From contig BBMT01000026.1 of assembly GCA_000755425.1 (NCBI GenBank), positions 1 through 32,446 of the forward strand: a stretch of DNA of 32,446 nucleotides. The letters run 5' to 3'. Position numbers and translations under genes: made by a program. This DNA is from Vibrio maritimus (GTDB lineage Bacteria > Pseudomonadota > Gammaproteobacteria > Enterobacterales > Vibrionaceae). Positions 1-7,717 of this stretch are shown piece after piece; within the stretch, counting starts at the first letter, position 1; each line of letters begins with the position of its first letter. A model generated the notes under the pieces. The model did not search any database, was not told the origin of the DNA, and saw nothing but the letters and a program-made list of their open reading frames with translations.

Positions 1-147
1 CCTAATTTGAAGCCGAAGCTTCTAATTTGATTATCATCAACGAGTGCCCACACAGATTGATAGGTTTAAATTTTTAAAGAACGTTTCTTCGAGAAGCTAA
101 ACTTTTCGTTTTTGAGCCTTTCGGCTTTTCTCTCGAATTGGGCGGCC
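1..147 (-). other. rRNA operon (16S) leader transcript region
   Basis: Read on the minus strand, this is the transcribed leader of an rRNA operon whose 16S gene would begin just outside the window, before position 1. Positions 41-59 give CAATCTGTGTGGGCACTCG on the minus strand, which is also found in the enterobacterial 16S leader. Positions 74-82 give GTTCTTTAA, a boxA-type antitermination signal. Small hairpins lie at 10-23 (GAAGC/GCTTC) and 113-128 (AAAAGCC/GGCTTTT), plausible RNase III or processing structures. No protein is coded here. The 16S assignment rests on leader resemblance only, since no rRNA is visible. Confidence 0.85.
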
Positions 148-175
148 ATTTTAACTAGATAACTTGTCGTGTCAA
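148..175 (-). promoter_or_regulatory. rrn P2 promoter
   Basis: On the minus strand a perfect -35 TTGACA lies at 175-170 and a -10 TAAAAT at 153-148, with a 16-base spacer. A GC-rich discriminator (GGCCGCCC) follows, as expected of growth-rate- and ppGpp-controlled rRNA promoters. It sits downstream of P1 and feeds the same 16S leader. Confidence 0.8.
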
Positions 176-265
176 CCACTTTTTCAAATTATTTTCGTTT
201 AGGCTTTTTGCCCGCCAAACCTGTTGGGCTCTTGCTTTGCTGCCCTCCCGTTTGGTGTGGTGCGC

Positions 266-345
266 ATTATAGGGAGAATGAGAAGCCGCGCAACCCCTTT
301 TTCAATATTTTTTAGAAAAAACGTTCTTTTGATTGAAATACCATC
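266..345 (-). promoter_or_regulatory. rrn P1 promoter with AT-rich UP region
   Basis: On the minus strand the -10 is a consensus TATAAT (271-266) and the -35 is TTGCGC (293-288), 16 bases apart, followed by a GCGC discriminator. Directly upstream (296-345) is a run of A and T tracts typical of an rrn UP element and Fis-binding region. The tandem P1/P2 arrangement matches rRNA operons of Gammaproteobacteria. Confidence 0.8.
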
Positions 346-353
346 AAAAAACA

Positions 354-381
354 AAAAGGAGAGTATAAAAACTCTCCTTTT
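354..381 (-). terminator. intrinsic terminator of the ubiD-ferredoxin-fre operon
   Basis: An 11-bp stem (AAAAGGAGAGT at 354-364, ACTCTCCTTTT at 371-381) closes a 6-base loop and ends in a T tract in the minus direction. It lies 20 bases after the fre stop codon and separates this operon from the rrn promoters. Confidence 0.85.
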
Positions 382-400
382 AGCCACAAATCACTAACAA

Positions 401-1114
401 TTAGATAAATGCGTACGCATCACCATACATGTGTTCTGATTTTGCCTGCTTGTTTTGCGTGAACTGTTCACGTGCAGCGCCAGCCATTTCGAAACGACCT
501 GCGATATAGATATCGAAATCAGCAAGTGAATCAAAATCATCACTGACCGCTTGAAGTACGTTGCCTTGTTTGCCTGTCCACTCAGCTAGTGTTTCTTCAA
601 TAACAGGAATGAACTGAATACGCTCATGAGCATTGGCGATATCAGCCAGCTCTTGTTTAGCATATAGCTGAGCTTCATCGCGACCACCCCAATATAGATA
701 GATAGGCTGCGCAATGTTTTGGCTGATGCAGTGATCAAGAATAGAGCGTACATAGCTAAAGCCAGTGCCACCAGCAATCAATAGAATTGGGCGCTGGCTA
801 TCTTCACGAATCCACGCTTCGCCATGAGGGGCATCAATCTGAATGTCGCCACCCACTTCAAGTGCATGCTTCATTGATTCAACCACTTCTAGCGCATAAG
901 CATTGTGCTCTGCAGCGCCAATGTGGAGTTCGATCTCGCCTTCATGACGGCAAGGACTGCTAGCAATAGAGAAAGGACGCTTGTCGGCCTCTCCCATTAC
1001 TACCATTAAATACTGACCTGCTTTAAAGCCAACAGGCTGTTCTGGGTGCAGCAAAATTTGATAGGTATTCGCTGCTAAAGGCTCAATAGACTTAACTTTA
1101 CAATTGATGGTCAT
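401..1114 (-). CDS. fre: NAD(P)H-flavin reductase Fre
   Basis: A cytoplasmic enzyme that uses NAD(P)H to reduce free FMN or FAD, releasing reduced flavin for other enzymes. The 237 residues match the Fre/LuxG family length. The N-terminal flavin-binding beta-barrel carries RPFSIAS (about 46-52), the isoalloxazine-contacting motif. The C-terminal nucleotide-binding lobe has GGTGFSYVRSI and ends with the typical YGDAYAFI. It is the last gene of ubiD-ferredoxin-fre, 12 bases after the ferredoxin stop. In context its reduced FMN could serve UbiX, which makes the prenylated FMN needed by UbiD; that link is an inference. ubiD and fre are also neighbours in E. coli. Confidence 0.95.
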   Translation of the reverse strand: MTINCKVKSIEPLAANTYQILLHPEQPVGFKAGQYLMVVMGEADKRPFSIASSPCRHEGEIELHIGAAEHNAYALEVVESMKHALEVGGDIQIDAPHGEAWIREDSQRPILLIAGGTGFSYVRSILDHCISQNIAQPIYLYWGGRDEAQLYAKQELADIANAHERIQFIPVIEETLAEWTGKQGNVLQAVSDDFDSLADFDIYIAGRFEMAGAAREQFTQNKQAKSEHMYGDAYAFI

Positions 1115-1126
1115 GGTTTATCTCTT

Positions 1127-1399
1127 TTATTCGTCTCCAAAGGTGATCACCAAATCACTCTTTGGATAAGCAAGACAGGAGAACATCCAACCTTGCTGCT
1201 TTTCTTTCTCGGTAAGTAATGGTTCCAAATCATAGTCAACCGCACCCGACTCGATACGGCATAAACAAGAAGCGCAGGCCCCCACCATACAGCGATGAGG
1301 AAAAGCAAGATTCTGGTTGAGCGCAGCCTCTAACACTGTCTGCCCTTCTTCGACTATAAACTCAAGGTTCTGAGGCTTGAGCACTACTCGCTTTGTCAT
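1127..1399 (-). CDS. 2Fe-2S ferredoxin (plant type)
   Basis: A small soluble electron carrier of 90 residues. The plant-type 2Fe-2S cluster ligands are visible as C37-x4-C42-x2-C45 (HRCMVGACASCLCR) with the distant C75 (FSCLAYP); C47 is an extra cysteine. The length fits YfaE-like stand-alone ferredoxins. Its start overlaps the ubiD stop by four bases, and fre follows 12 bases later, so the three are almost certainly one transcript. The likely electron partner is the adjacent Fre reductase or an unlinked oxygenase or hydroxylase; the sequence does not decide which. Confidence 0.88.
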   Translation of the reverse strand: MTKRVVLKPQNLEFIVEEGQTVLEAALNQNLAFPHRCMVGACASCLCRIESGAVDYDLEPLLTEKEKQQGWMFSCLAYPKSDLVITFGDE

Positions 1400-3261
1400 A
1401 GGATATTTAGTTCATCCCAAATGCTATCTATCTTTGCAACCAATGCTGGGTCTTTTTTAATTGGTATGCCCCACTCGCGCGTCACTTCGTCTTCAAGTTT
1501 ATTGGTTGCATCTAAATAAGCTTTAGAGGTGTTATCGTTGACCAACAATGTATCTCTGGACGGATCCATTCTCGTAGTGATCGCCCAAATTACATCATTC
1601 CAATCACGCACATTTACGTCTTGATCGCAGGCAACGATAAACTTAGTCGCCAAGTAAGGTGAGAGTATAGCCTCTACTCCTTTCATTACCTCAATAGCTT
1701 GACCTGCGCGTTGCTTATCTAGAGTCAGCAGTACCATACGATTTGTACCCGTTCCCGGTGCAATATACAAGTCAGTCACCTCTGGATATTGAGCTGTAAC
1801 CTGTTTCGTCAATAAGGTTTCATCCCAACTATTCGAGCGCTCGATATCTTGTGCCGTTTGATACTTGGCCGCCTCCAACTCCAACTCTGCGTCCCACTTG
1901 ATCGTGGCATCCAGTCCCATTTTGGAACCTAAACCAGTAACCGGTGATGCAAAGTCCAAAGAATCTATCGGCGTGCTTTCGATCATCAAGGTGTCGCGGC
2001 TCGGTACCATATGGTCATTCATAGCTTGGGTGACTTGCTGCCAGTCGCGGCCATTGACGCTTTCATCACATACAATGACAAACTTGGTGTACATGAACTG
2101 ACGCAAGAAAGACCATACCCCCATCATCACACGCTTAGCATGCCCTGGGTATTGCTTCTTCATGGTTACCACCGCCATGCGATACGAACATCCTTCTGGC
2201 GGAAGATAGAAGTCTTCAATTTCCGGGAACTGCTTTTGCAAGATTGGCACGAAGACTTCGTTCAGCGACACCCCAAGTACAGCCGGTTCATCAGGCGGGC
2301 GACCTGTATAAGTGCTGTGATAGATAGGGTTTTCACGCATAGTAATGTGCGTAATAGTAAAGACGTGGTGCTTTTCTTTTTCGTTGTAGTAACCGGTGTG
2401 GTCTCCATACGGACCTTCATCGGCAAATTCTTGCGGATCGATGTAACCTTCAAGGACAATTTCGGCACTTGCAGGCACTTCAAGATCGTTGCTAACCGAT
2501 TTAACCACTTCGGTACGTTCGCCACGCAGCAATCCAGCGAAGGCATATTCAGACAAGGTATCAGGTACGGGTGTGACCGCCCCAAGAATGGTGGCCGGGT
2601 CGGCGCCAAATGCGACCGATACCGGAAATGGTTTTCCTGGATTGGTTTCCATCCAGTCTCTTAGATCGAGCGCACCACCACGATGCGCTAGCCAGCGCAT
2701 GATGATCTTATTCTTGGCTATCTTCTGCTGACGATAGATACCTAAATTTTGACGCTTCTTATTCGGTCCTTTGGTGACCGTAAGTCCCCATGTTAGCAAG
2801 GGTGCGACGTCATCAGGCCAGCAACTCATTACCGGGATTTTATCAAGGTCGACCTCATCACCTTGCCAAACGACTTGCTGGCAAGGCGCTTTGCGCAGCC
2901 TTTTGGCCGGCATGTGCAGCACTTTCTTAAATAGAGGGATTTTATTGATCGCGTCTTTAAAGCCACGCGGTGGCTCAGGCTCTTTTAGGTAGGCCAGTAG
3001 TTTGCCAACTTCTCTAAGCTCAGAGACTTGCTGTCGACCCATTCCCATCGCAACACGCTCAGGGGTACCAAATAAATTGGTCAACACTGGCATGTCATAG
3101 CCAATCGGGTTTTCAAACAGCAGAGCAGGTCCACCAGCTCGCAGAGTTCTATCGCTGATCTCCGTCATTTCATAATCTGGATCGACGGGGTGCGAGATGC
3201 GCTTGAGCAGCCCCTGGCTTTCCAGGTGCTGAGTGAAATCACGTAAGTCCTTGTAAATCAT
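1396..3261 (-). CDS. ubiD: UbiD, 4-hydroxy-3-polyprenylbenzoate decarboxylase (long form)
   Basis: The prenylated-FMN-dependent decarboxylase of ubiquinone biosynthesis, which removes the carboxyl group of 4-hydroxy-3-polyprenylbenzoate. Family hallmarks are RQNLGIYRQQ (171-180, cofactor and metal region), SVAFGADPA (215-223) and the acidic active-site segment DEGPYGDHTGYY (281-292). It has 621 residues, about 125 more than the 497-residue E. coli enzyme. The excess is a second copy of the C-terminal module: residues 346-430 and 493-575 align, with paired motifs FVIVCDESVNGRDW and FIVACDQDVNVRDW and paired PSRDTL. It is first in the operon with the ferredoxin and fre. The start is an ATG. Confidence 0.94.
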   Translation of the reverse strand: MIYKDLRDFTQHLESQGLLKRISHPVDPDYEMTEISDRTLRAGGPALLFENPIGYDMPVLTNLFGTPERVAMGMGRQQVSELREVGKLLAYLKEPEPPRGFKDAINKIPLFKKVLHMPAKRLRKAPCQQVVWQGDEVDLDKIPVMSCWPDDVAPLLTWGLTVTKGPNKKRQNLGIYRQQKIAKNKIIMRWLAHRGGALDLRDWMETNPGKPFPVSVAFGADPATILGAVTPVPDTLSEYAFAGLLRGERTEVVKSVSNDLEVPASAEIVLEGYIDPQEFADEGPYGDHTGYYNEKEKHHVFTITHITMRENPIYHSTYTGRPPDEPAVLGVSLNEVFVPILQKQFPEIEDFYLPPEGCSYRMAVVTMKKQYPGHAKRVMMGVWSFLRQFMYTKFVIVCDESVNGRDWQQVTQAMNDHMVPSRDTLMIESTPIDSLDFASPVTGLGSKMGLDATIKWDAELELEAAKYQTAQDIERSNSWDETLLTKQVTAQYPEVTDLYIAPGTGTNRMVLLTLDKQRAGQAIEVMKGVEAILSPYLATKFIVACDQDVNVRDWNDVIWAITTRMDPSRDTLLVNDNTSKAYLDATNKLEDEVTREWGIPIKKDPALVAKIDSIWDELNIL

Positions 3262-3291
3262 AGGGGATACTTCGCCTTGAAAGAAGGTACC

Positions 3292-3297
3292 ATTATA
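3292..3297 (-). promoter_or_regulatory. ubiD: possible -10 element of the ubiD operon
   Basis: A consensus TATAAT lies on the minus strand about 30 bases before the ubiD start. No convincing -35 is seen at 16-18 bases upstream, so an activator or an extended -10 may be involved. This is a weak call. Confidence 0.4.
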
Positions 3298-3358
3298 TAC
3301 GCAAATCTATCATCGGGCGAAATGTCCTCTGCGATGTTGAGAAGCTGAGAAAATTCAG

Positions 3359-4356
3359 TTAATTAGACAGAGCTTGCAACACCAAACTCGCTTTCACCTG
3401 ACTATTGGTCGACAACACATCCCTCACCCATCCACTATGACCATTCTGCGCCAATTGACTGGCGACAAAACTGGCGTCTTCCACCTTGGTCATTCGTGTC
3501 ACCAAGAAGGTTTTCACTTCATTCGGTAATGGGGTGATTTGAGCAAGTTCAGTGATCGCCTGACGCTTTAGACTCGGATTACGTGCAGCCGCCATGATTT
3601 GCTGCTGAGCAAACGGAGAAGAAAGACCCGCTAGCCTCTCTAATTCTACTTGGCTGTGATAATCCGCGCGCATTTTCCACAGCAAGTCATATAAGGCTGC
3701 GTCTTCATTCACTTGCGCCATTCGCACCAATACGCGAGTAGAAGGTAGCCACTCGGTGATATTGGTATCGGTAAGTTGCTGAGTAATAAATGCGTTCGCT
3801 TTCGGTGACAGACTATCAAACTCTTTGACTAATAAGCCTCGCGGATCTTACGTTCATAATCACTACCCTCAGATAGCCAGTCACGTAATACCAACTGCTC
3901 ACTTTCCGCCTGCAAGATAAACTCCAAGGTTTTTTGGTCACTGTTCCAGCGCTTAATCAAGCGCGCAGAAATAGCTGGGTAGTTAAACGCAGGAATCGAA
4001 AACTCGTAGCCATCACCACGTTCGAGCATAGTATAGGTAGGTGGCAGGGATTTTTGGCCTTGAACGAAAATGGCCATTTTAGGGGAAAGAATGCGTTCGT
4101 TGTCTTCAATATGTTTGAGCAACAAAAACCTCACCACCTCTTGCTGAGGCAACGCGAGTCTATTTAACGCAAATTTAAGGCCGTCGGTGTCATCTTGTTC
4201 CACCAACAATAAAAAATCGTCGACTTTTTGCAGCACCACTGGGCTTTGCAACCAGCGTTCTACTTCCTGCTGCGTCATTTCCTTAGACGCGTGCACCGGT
4301 TGTGAGAATGAAACAACCAATACGAGGAGTAACGACGCTAACCATCCTTGTAGCAT
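3359..4356 (-). CDS. secreted protein of unknown function, frame-broken in this sequence
   Basis: I do not recognise the family. The reading frame opens at 4356 with a hydrophobic signal peptide (MLQGWLASLLLVLVVSFSQP then VHA, cleavage after about residue 23). It runs to a stop at 3829 and continues in another frame from about 3847 to 3359 with no other gene between. Reading K-D-P-R-G-L-L-V-K-E-F across the junction needs one extra G near 3847; the repaired gene would encode 332 residues. The mature part is helical and rich in L, Q and E, with no cysteines or catalytic motif that I can see, so a periplasmic helical-repeat-like protein is possible. It lies between ubiD and rho on the same strand. 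Confidence 0.7.
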
Positions 4357-4415
4357 ATTAACCTCCTGTTAACACACTCAGTATTGTGCGCGTGAAACAG
4401 GGGAAGTGCAAACAA

Positions 4416-4442
4416 AAACGTCACCCCATAAGGGTGACGTTT
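4416..4442 (-). terminator. rho gene terminator
   Basis: An 11-bp stem (AAACGTCACCC at 4416-4426, GGGTGACGTTT at 4432-4442) is followed on the minus strand by TTTTTGTTT. It lies 44 bases after the rho stop codon. Confidence 0.85.
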
Positions 4443-4485
4443 AAAATTTGAGACTCGTTGTCCGCTTTGCGGACAAGATTAACGA

Positions 4486-5745
4486 CTACTGGCGACGCAT
4501 TGCGTCAAAGAACTCATCGTTAGTCTTAGTCATTGCAAGCTTGTCGATTAGGAATTCCATCGCATCGATTTCGCCCATTGGGTGGACAATCTTACGTAGG
4601 ATCCACATCTTCTGCAGTTCATCGGCTTTCGTCAGTAGCTCTTCACGACGCGTACCCGAACGGTTGAAGTCAATCGCAGGGAAGACACGCTTTTCAGCAA
4701 TCTTACGGTTTAGGTGCAGTTCCATGTTACCTGTACCTTTAAACTCTTCGTAGATAACTTCATCCATCTTAGAACCAGTATCGACTAGCGCTGTTGCGAT
4801 GATAGTTAGGCTGCCGCCTTCTTCTACGTTACGAGCTGCACCGAAGAAACGCTTAGGACGGTGTAGTGCGTTCGCATCAACACCACCAGTTAGAACCTTA
4901 CCTGATGAAGGTACTACCGTGTTGTAAGCACGAGCTAGACGAGTGATAGAATCCAGTAGGATAACCACGTCTTTCTTGTGTTCAACAAGACGCTTCGCTT
5001 TCTCGATAACCATCTCTGCAACTTGAACGTGACGAGATGCTGGCTCATCAAACGTCGATGCCACTACTTCACCTTTAACTAGGCGCTGCATCTCAGTTAC
5101 TTCTTCCGGACGTTCGTCGATAAGAAGAACCATCAATTCACATTCAGGGTGGTTGTGGGCAATGCTCTGCGCGATGTTTTGCAGCAGCATGGTTTTACCC
5201 GCTTTAGGTGGTGCAACGATAAGACCACGTTGACCTTTACCGATTGGAGACGCGAGATCAAGAACACGTGCAGTGATGTCTTCTGTTGAACCGTTACCGC
5301 GCTCCATAGTCATGCGCTCATTAGCATGCAGAGGGGTTAGGTTTTCAAACAGGATCTTGTTACGTGCGTTATCTGGCTTGTCAGCGTTAACAGTGTTTAC
5401 TTTTAGAAGTGCGAAATAGCGCTCGCCATCTTTTGGTGGGCGAATCTTACCGGCAATCGAGTCACCTGTACGCAGGTTGAAACGACGGATCTGACTTGGA
5501 GAAACGTAGATATCATCTGGGCCAGCAAGGTATGAACTGTCTGCGCTACGCAGGAAACCAAAACCATCTTGAAGAATCTCTAAGACCCCGTCACCAAAGA
5601 TATCTTCACCACTTTTCGCATGGGCTTTTAAGATGGCGAAGATGATGTCTTGCTTACGCAGACGAGCTAAGTTTTCCAGACCAAGAGATTCGCCAAGTTT
5701 AACGAGCTCAGAAACAGGTCTGTTCTTCAATTCTGTTAAGTTCAT
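4486..5745 (-). CDS. rho: transcription termination factor Rho
   Basis: The hexameric RNA helicase and ATPase that terminates transcription at C-rich, poorly translated RNA. The ATG at 5745 gives 419 residues beginning MNLTELKN, the same length and start as E. coli Rho; an upstream in-frame TTG at 5769 would add eight residues with no better ribosome site. Domains in order: an N-terminal helical part, an OB-fold RNA-binding domain (DGFGFLRS about 60-67), then the RecA-like ATPase. The ATPase has P-loop APPKAGKT at 178-185, Walker B VVILLDSITR and a Q-loop region containing LTGGVDANAL. The roughly 190-base leader upstream would suit autoregulation, as known in enterobacteria. trxA lies upstream on the same strand but has its own terminator. 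Confidence 0.97.
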   Translation of the reverse strand: MNLTELKNRPVSELVKLGESLGLENLARLRKQDIIFAILKAHAKSGEDIFGDGVLEILQDGFGFLRSADSSYLAGPDDIYVSPSQIRRFNLRTGDSIAGKIRPPKDGERYFALLKVNTVNADKPDNARNKILFENLTPLHANERMTMERGNGSTEDITARVLDLASPIGKGQRGLIVAPPKAGKTMLLQNIAQSIAHNHPECELMVLLIDERPEEVTEMQRLVKGEVVASTFDEPASRHVQVAEMVIEKAKRLVEHKKDVVILLDSITRLARAYNTVVPSSGKVLTGGVDANALHRPKRFFGAARNVEEGGSLTIIATALVDTGSKMDEVIYEEFKGTGNMELHLNRKIAEKRVFPAIDFNRSGTRREELLTKADELQKMWILRKIVHPMGEIDAMEFLIDKLAMTKTNDEFFDAMRRQ

Positions 5746-5893
5746 TGTGGTGGATGTTTGTTTAGTCAAAATAGGATCTGTTTTGTTGTTAAGAAGGATT
5801 TGGTCACAGGATCGACCAAGAAGTGAACACTTGTTTAATTAACGTGCGATAAATTATCACTAAAAAAGAGTCTAGTCTAGCTTTGAAAAAAAC

Positions 5894-5925
5894 AAAACCG
5901 TGTATTTGTTAAGATACACGGTTTT
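5894..5925 (-). terminator. trxA terminator
   Basis: An 11-bp perfect stem (AAAACCGTGTA at 5894-5904, TACACGGTTTT at 5915-5925) lies just after the trxA stop and separates it from rho. The stem itself ends in TTTT on the minus strand, followed by GTTTTTTTC. Confidence 0.85.
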
Positions 5926-5937
5926 CGTTACTTCTCA

Positions 5938-6264
5938 TTATAAGTTCTCGTCTAAGAACTCTTTTAGCTGAGTTTTTGACAGTGCGCCAACCTTAGTTGC
6001 TGCTACTCCGCCATCTTTGAAAAGTAGTAGCGTAGGAATGCCACGGATACCAAACTTAGGTGGAGTACCTGCGTTTTGGTCGATGTTTAGCTTGCCGATA
6101 GTGAGTTTGCCTTCGTACTCATCTGCGATTTCATCGAGGATTGGGGCAATCATCTTACAAGGACCACACCACTCCGCCCAGAAGTCAACAAGAACCGGGC
6201 CTGCAGCATTAATTACGTCAGTTTCAAAACCGTCATCCGTCAGCTGCAAAATCTTTTCACTCAT
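5938..6264 (-). CDS. trxA: thioredoxin 1
   Basis: A cytoplasmic dithiol-disulfide reductant for ribonucleotide reductase, PAPS reductase and others, itself reduced by TrxB and NADPH. It has 108 residues, with the classical active site W32-C33-G34-P35-C36-K37 and the cis-proline P77 in GIRGIPTLLLF, nearly the same positions as in E. coli TrxA. A GGAG ribosome site lies seven bases before the ATG. It is divergent from rhlB, and the rhlB / trxA / rho arrangement is the conserved gammaproteobacterial one. Confidence 0.97.
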   Translation of the reverse strand: MSEKILQLTDDGFETDVINAAGPVLVDFWAEWCGPCKMIAPILDEIADEYEGKLTIGKLNIDQNAGTPPKFGIRGIPTLLLFKDGGVAATKVGALSKTQLKEFLDENL

Positions 6265-6372
6265 CTTTCACTCCGATATTTTTTGTATTGATGAGATAAT
6301 CACCAACAATTAGATCTCCTATTGGAATGTATTTACCTTCGTATTGCAAGCTTAAGCTGATATTCTATACCG

Positions 6373-7665
6373 ATGAAAAAGACGCATATCACAGAGCAAA
6401 AGTTCGCCGATTTAGATTTGCACCCGCAAATCATTGAAGGATTGGAAAAAAAAGGGTTCGAATACTGTACCCCTATCCAAGCCTTGGCGCTGCCGGTACT
6501 GCTCGCCGGCCAAGATATTGCAGGACAGGCCCAAACCGGGACGGGGAAAACGCTTGCGTTTCTCACTGCTACCTTTAACCATCTGTTAAATACGCCTGAG
6601 CATGAAGGCCGCAAAGCGACACAACCGCGCGCGATCATCATGGCTCCAACGCGCGAACTTGCTATCCAGATCCACAATGATGCCAAGCCGCTCATTGAAA
6701 GCACGGGTCTGAAAACAGCACTTGCGTACGGTGGTGATAGCTACGACAAGCAGCTTGCTAAGCTGGAACAGGGCGTCGATATCCTTATCGGTACCTGTGG
6801 ACGTATTATCGACTTCTACAAGCAGCGTGTCTTTAACCTCAACAACATTCAAGCAGTGGTTCTTGATGAAGCCGATCGTATGTTCGACCTTGGCTTTATT
6901 AAAGACATTCGCTTTTTGTTCCGCCGTATGCCTGAGCCTAAAGACCGTCTCAACATGCTGTTCTCAGCTACCTTGTCATACCGTGTACAAGAGCTTGCGT
7001 TTGAACACATGCATAACCCTGAGCACGTAGTGGTTGAGCCTGAGCAAAAGACCGGTCACCGCATTCAAGAAGAACTGTTCTACCCATCAAACAATGAAAA
7101 GATGGCTCTACTACAAACGCTAGTAGAAGAAGAATGGCCTGATCGCGCTATTATCTTTGCCAACACCAAACACAAGTGTGAAAAAGTGTGGGGCCACCTA
7201 GCTGCTGACGGACACCGCGTAGGTCTTTTGACTGGTGATGTACCGCAGAAGAAGCGTGAGAAGATCCTTGAGCAATTCACAAAAGGTGATGTGGATATTC
7301 TGGTTGCGACGGACGTTGCAGCGCGTGGTCTACATATCCCTCAAGTAACGCACGTATTCAACTACGACCTACCTGACGACTGTGAAGATTACGTTCACCG
7401 TATTGGCCGTACTGGCCGTGCTGGTGCAAGTGGTCACTCAATCAGCTTTGCTTGCGAAGAGTATGCGATCAACCTGCCAGCGATTGAAGAGTATATCGAG
7501 CACTCAATTCCAGTGTCTGATTATGACTCAAGCGCGCTGTTGACCGAGCTACCTGCTCCGCTTGTTATGAAGAGCCGTAACTCAGGTCCTCGTCGCACTA
7601 ACACAGGTGGCTCACGACCATCAAACAGAAAGCCTCAAAGAAGGCCAAGATCACCAAGGTCTTAA
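6373..7665 (+). CDS. rhlB: ATP-dependent RNA helicase RhlB
   Basis: The DEAD-box helicase that unwinds structured RNA for the RNase E degradosome. It has 430 residues (E. coli 421). Motifs in order: Q motif GFEYCTPIQ (28-36), motif I AQTGTGKT (53-60), PTRELAIQ (92-99), DEAD (165-168), SAT (198-200), ARGLHIP and HRIGRTGR (342-349). The C-terminal tail is basic (runs of R, K, P and S from about 404), as usual for RhlB RNA and RNase E contacts. I see no Shine-Dalgarno sequence just before the ATG, although the protein start matches the family. gppA follows in the same direction, as in E. coli. Confidence 0.96.
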   Translation: MKKTHITEQKFADLDLHPQIIEGLEKKGFEYCTPIQALALPVLLAGQDIAGQAQTGTGKTLAFLTATFNHLLNTPEHEGRKATQPRAIIMAPTRELAIQIHNDAKPLIESTGLKTALAYGGDSYDKQLAKLEQGVDILIGTCGRIIDFYKQRVFNLNNIQAVVLDEADRMFDLGFIKDIRFLFRRMPEPKDRLNMLFSATLSYRVQELAFEHMHNPEHVVVEPEQKTGHRIQEELFYPSNNEKMALLQTLVEEEWPDRAIIFANTKHKCEKVWGHLAADGHRVGLLTGDVPQKKREKILEQFTKGDVDILVATDVAARGLHIPQVTHVFNYDLPDDCEDYVHRIGRTGRAGASGHSISFACEEYAINLPAIEEYIEHSIPVSDYDSSALLTELPAPLVMKSRNSGPRRTNTGGSRPSNRKPQRRPRSPRS

Positions 7666-7717
7666 TAGACCGAGATCTGACATAAGCAGTAATCTGAACA
7701 GGAAGTAAGCAGTTTTT

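Noticed and set aside
199..387. 62-residue open frame on the minus strand
   Set aside because: It overlaps the rrn P1 promoter and its UP region and the fre terminator, and its protein is low-complexity and basic with no family resemblance.
2011..2664. 217-residue open frame on the plus strand opposite ubiD
   Set aside because: It lies entirely antisense to the well-supported ubiD coding sequence and has no ribosome site or recognisable domain.
6344..6371. rhlB promoter TTGCAA / TATACC
   Set aside because: Transcription would begin inside the coding sequence, after the well-supported ATG at 6373.
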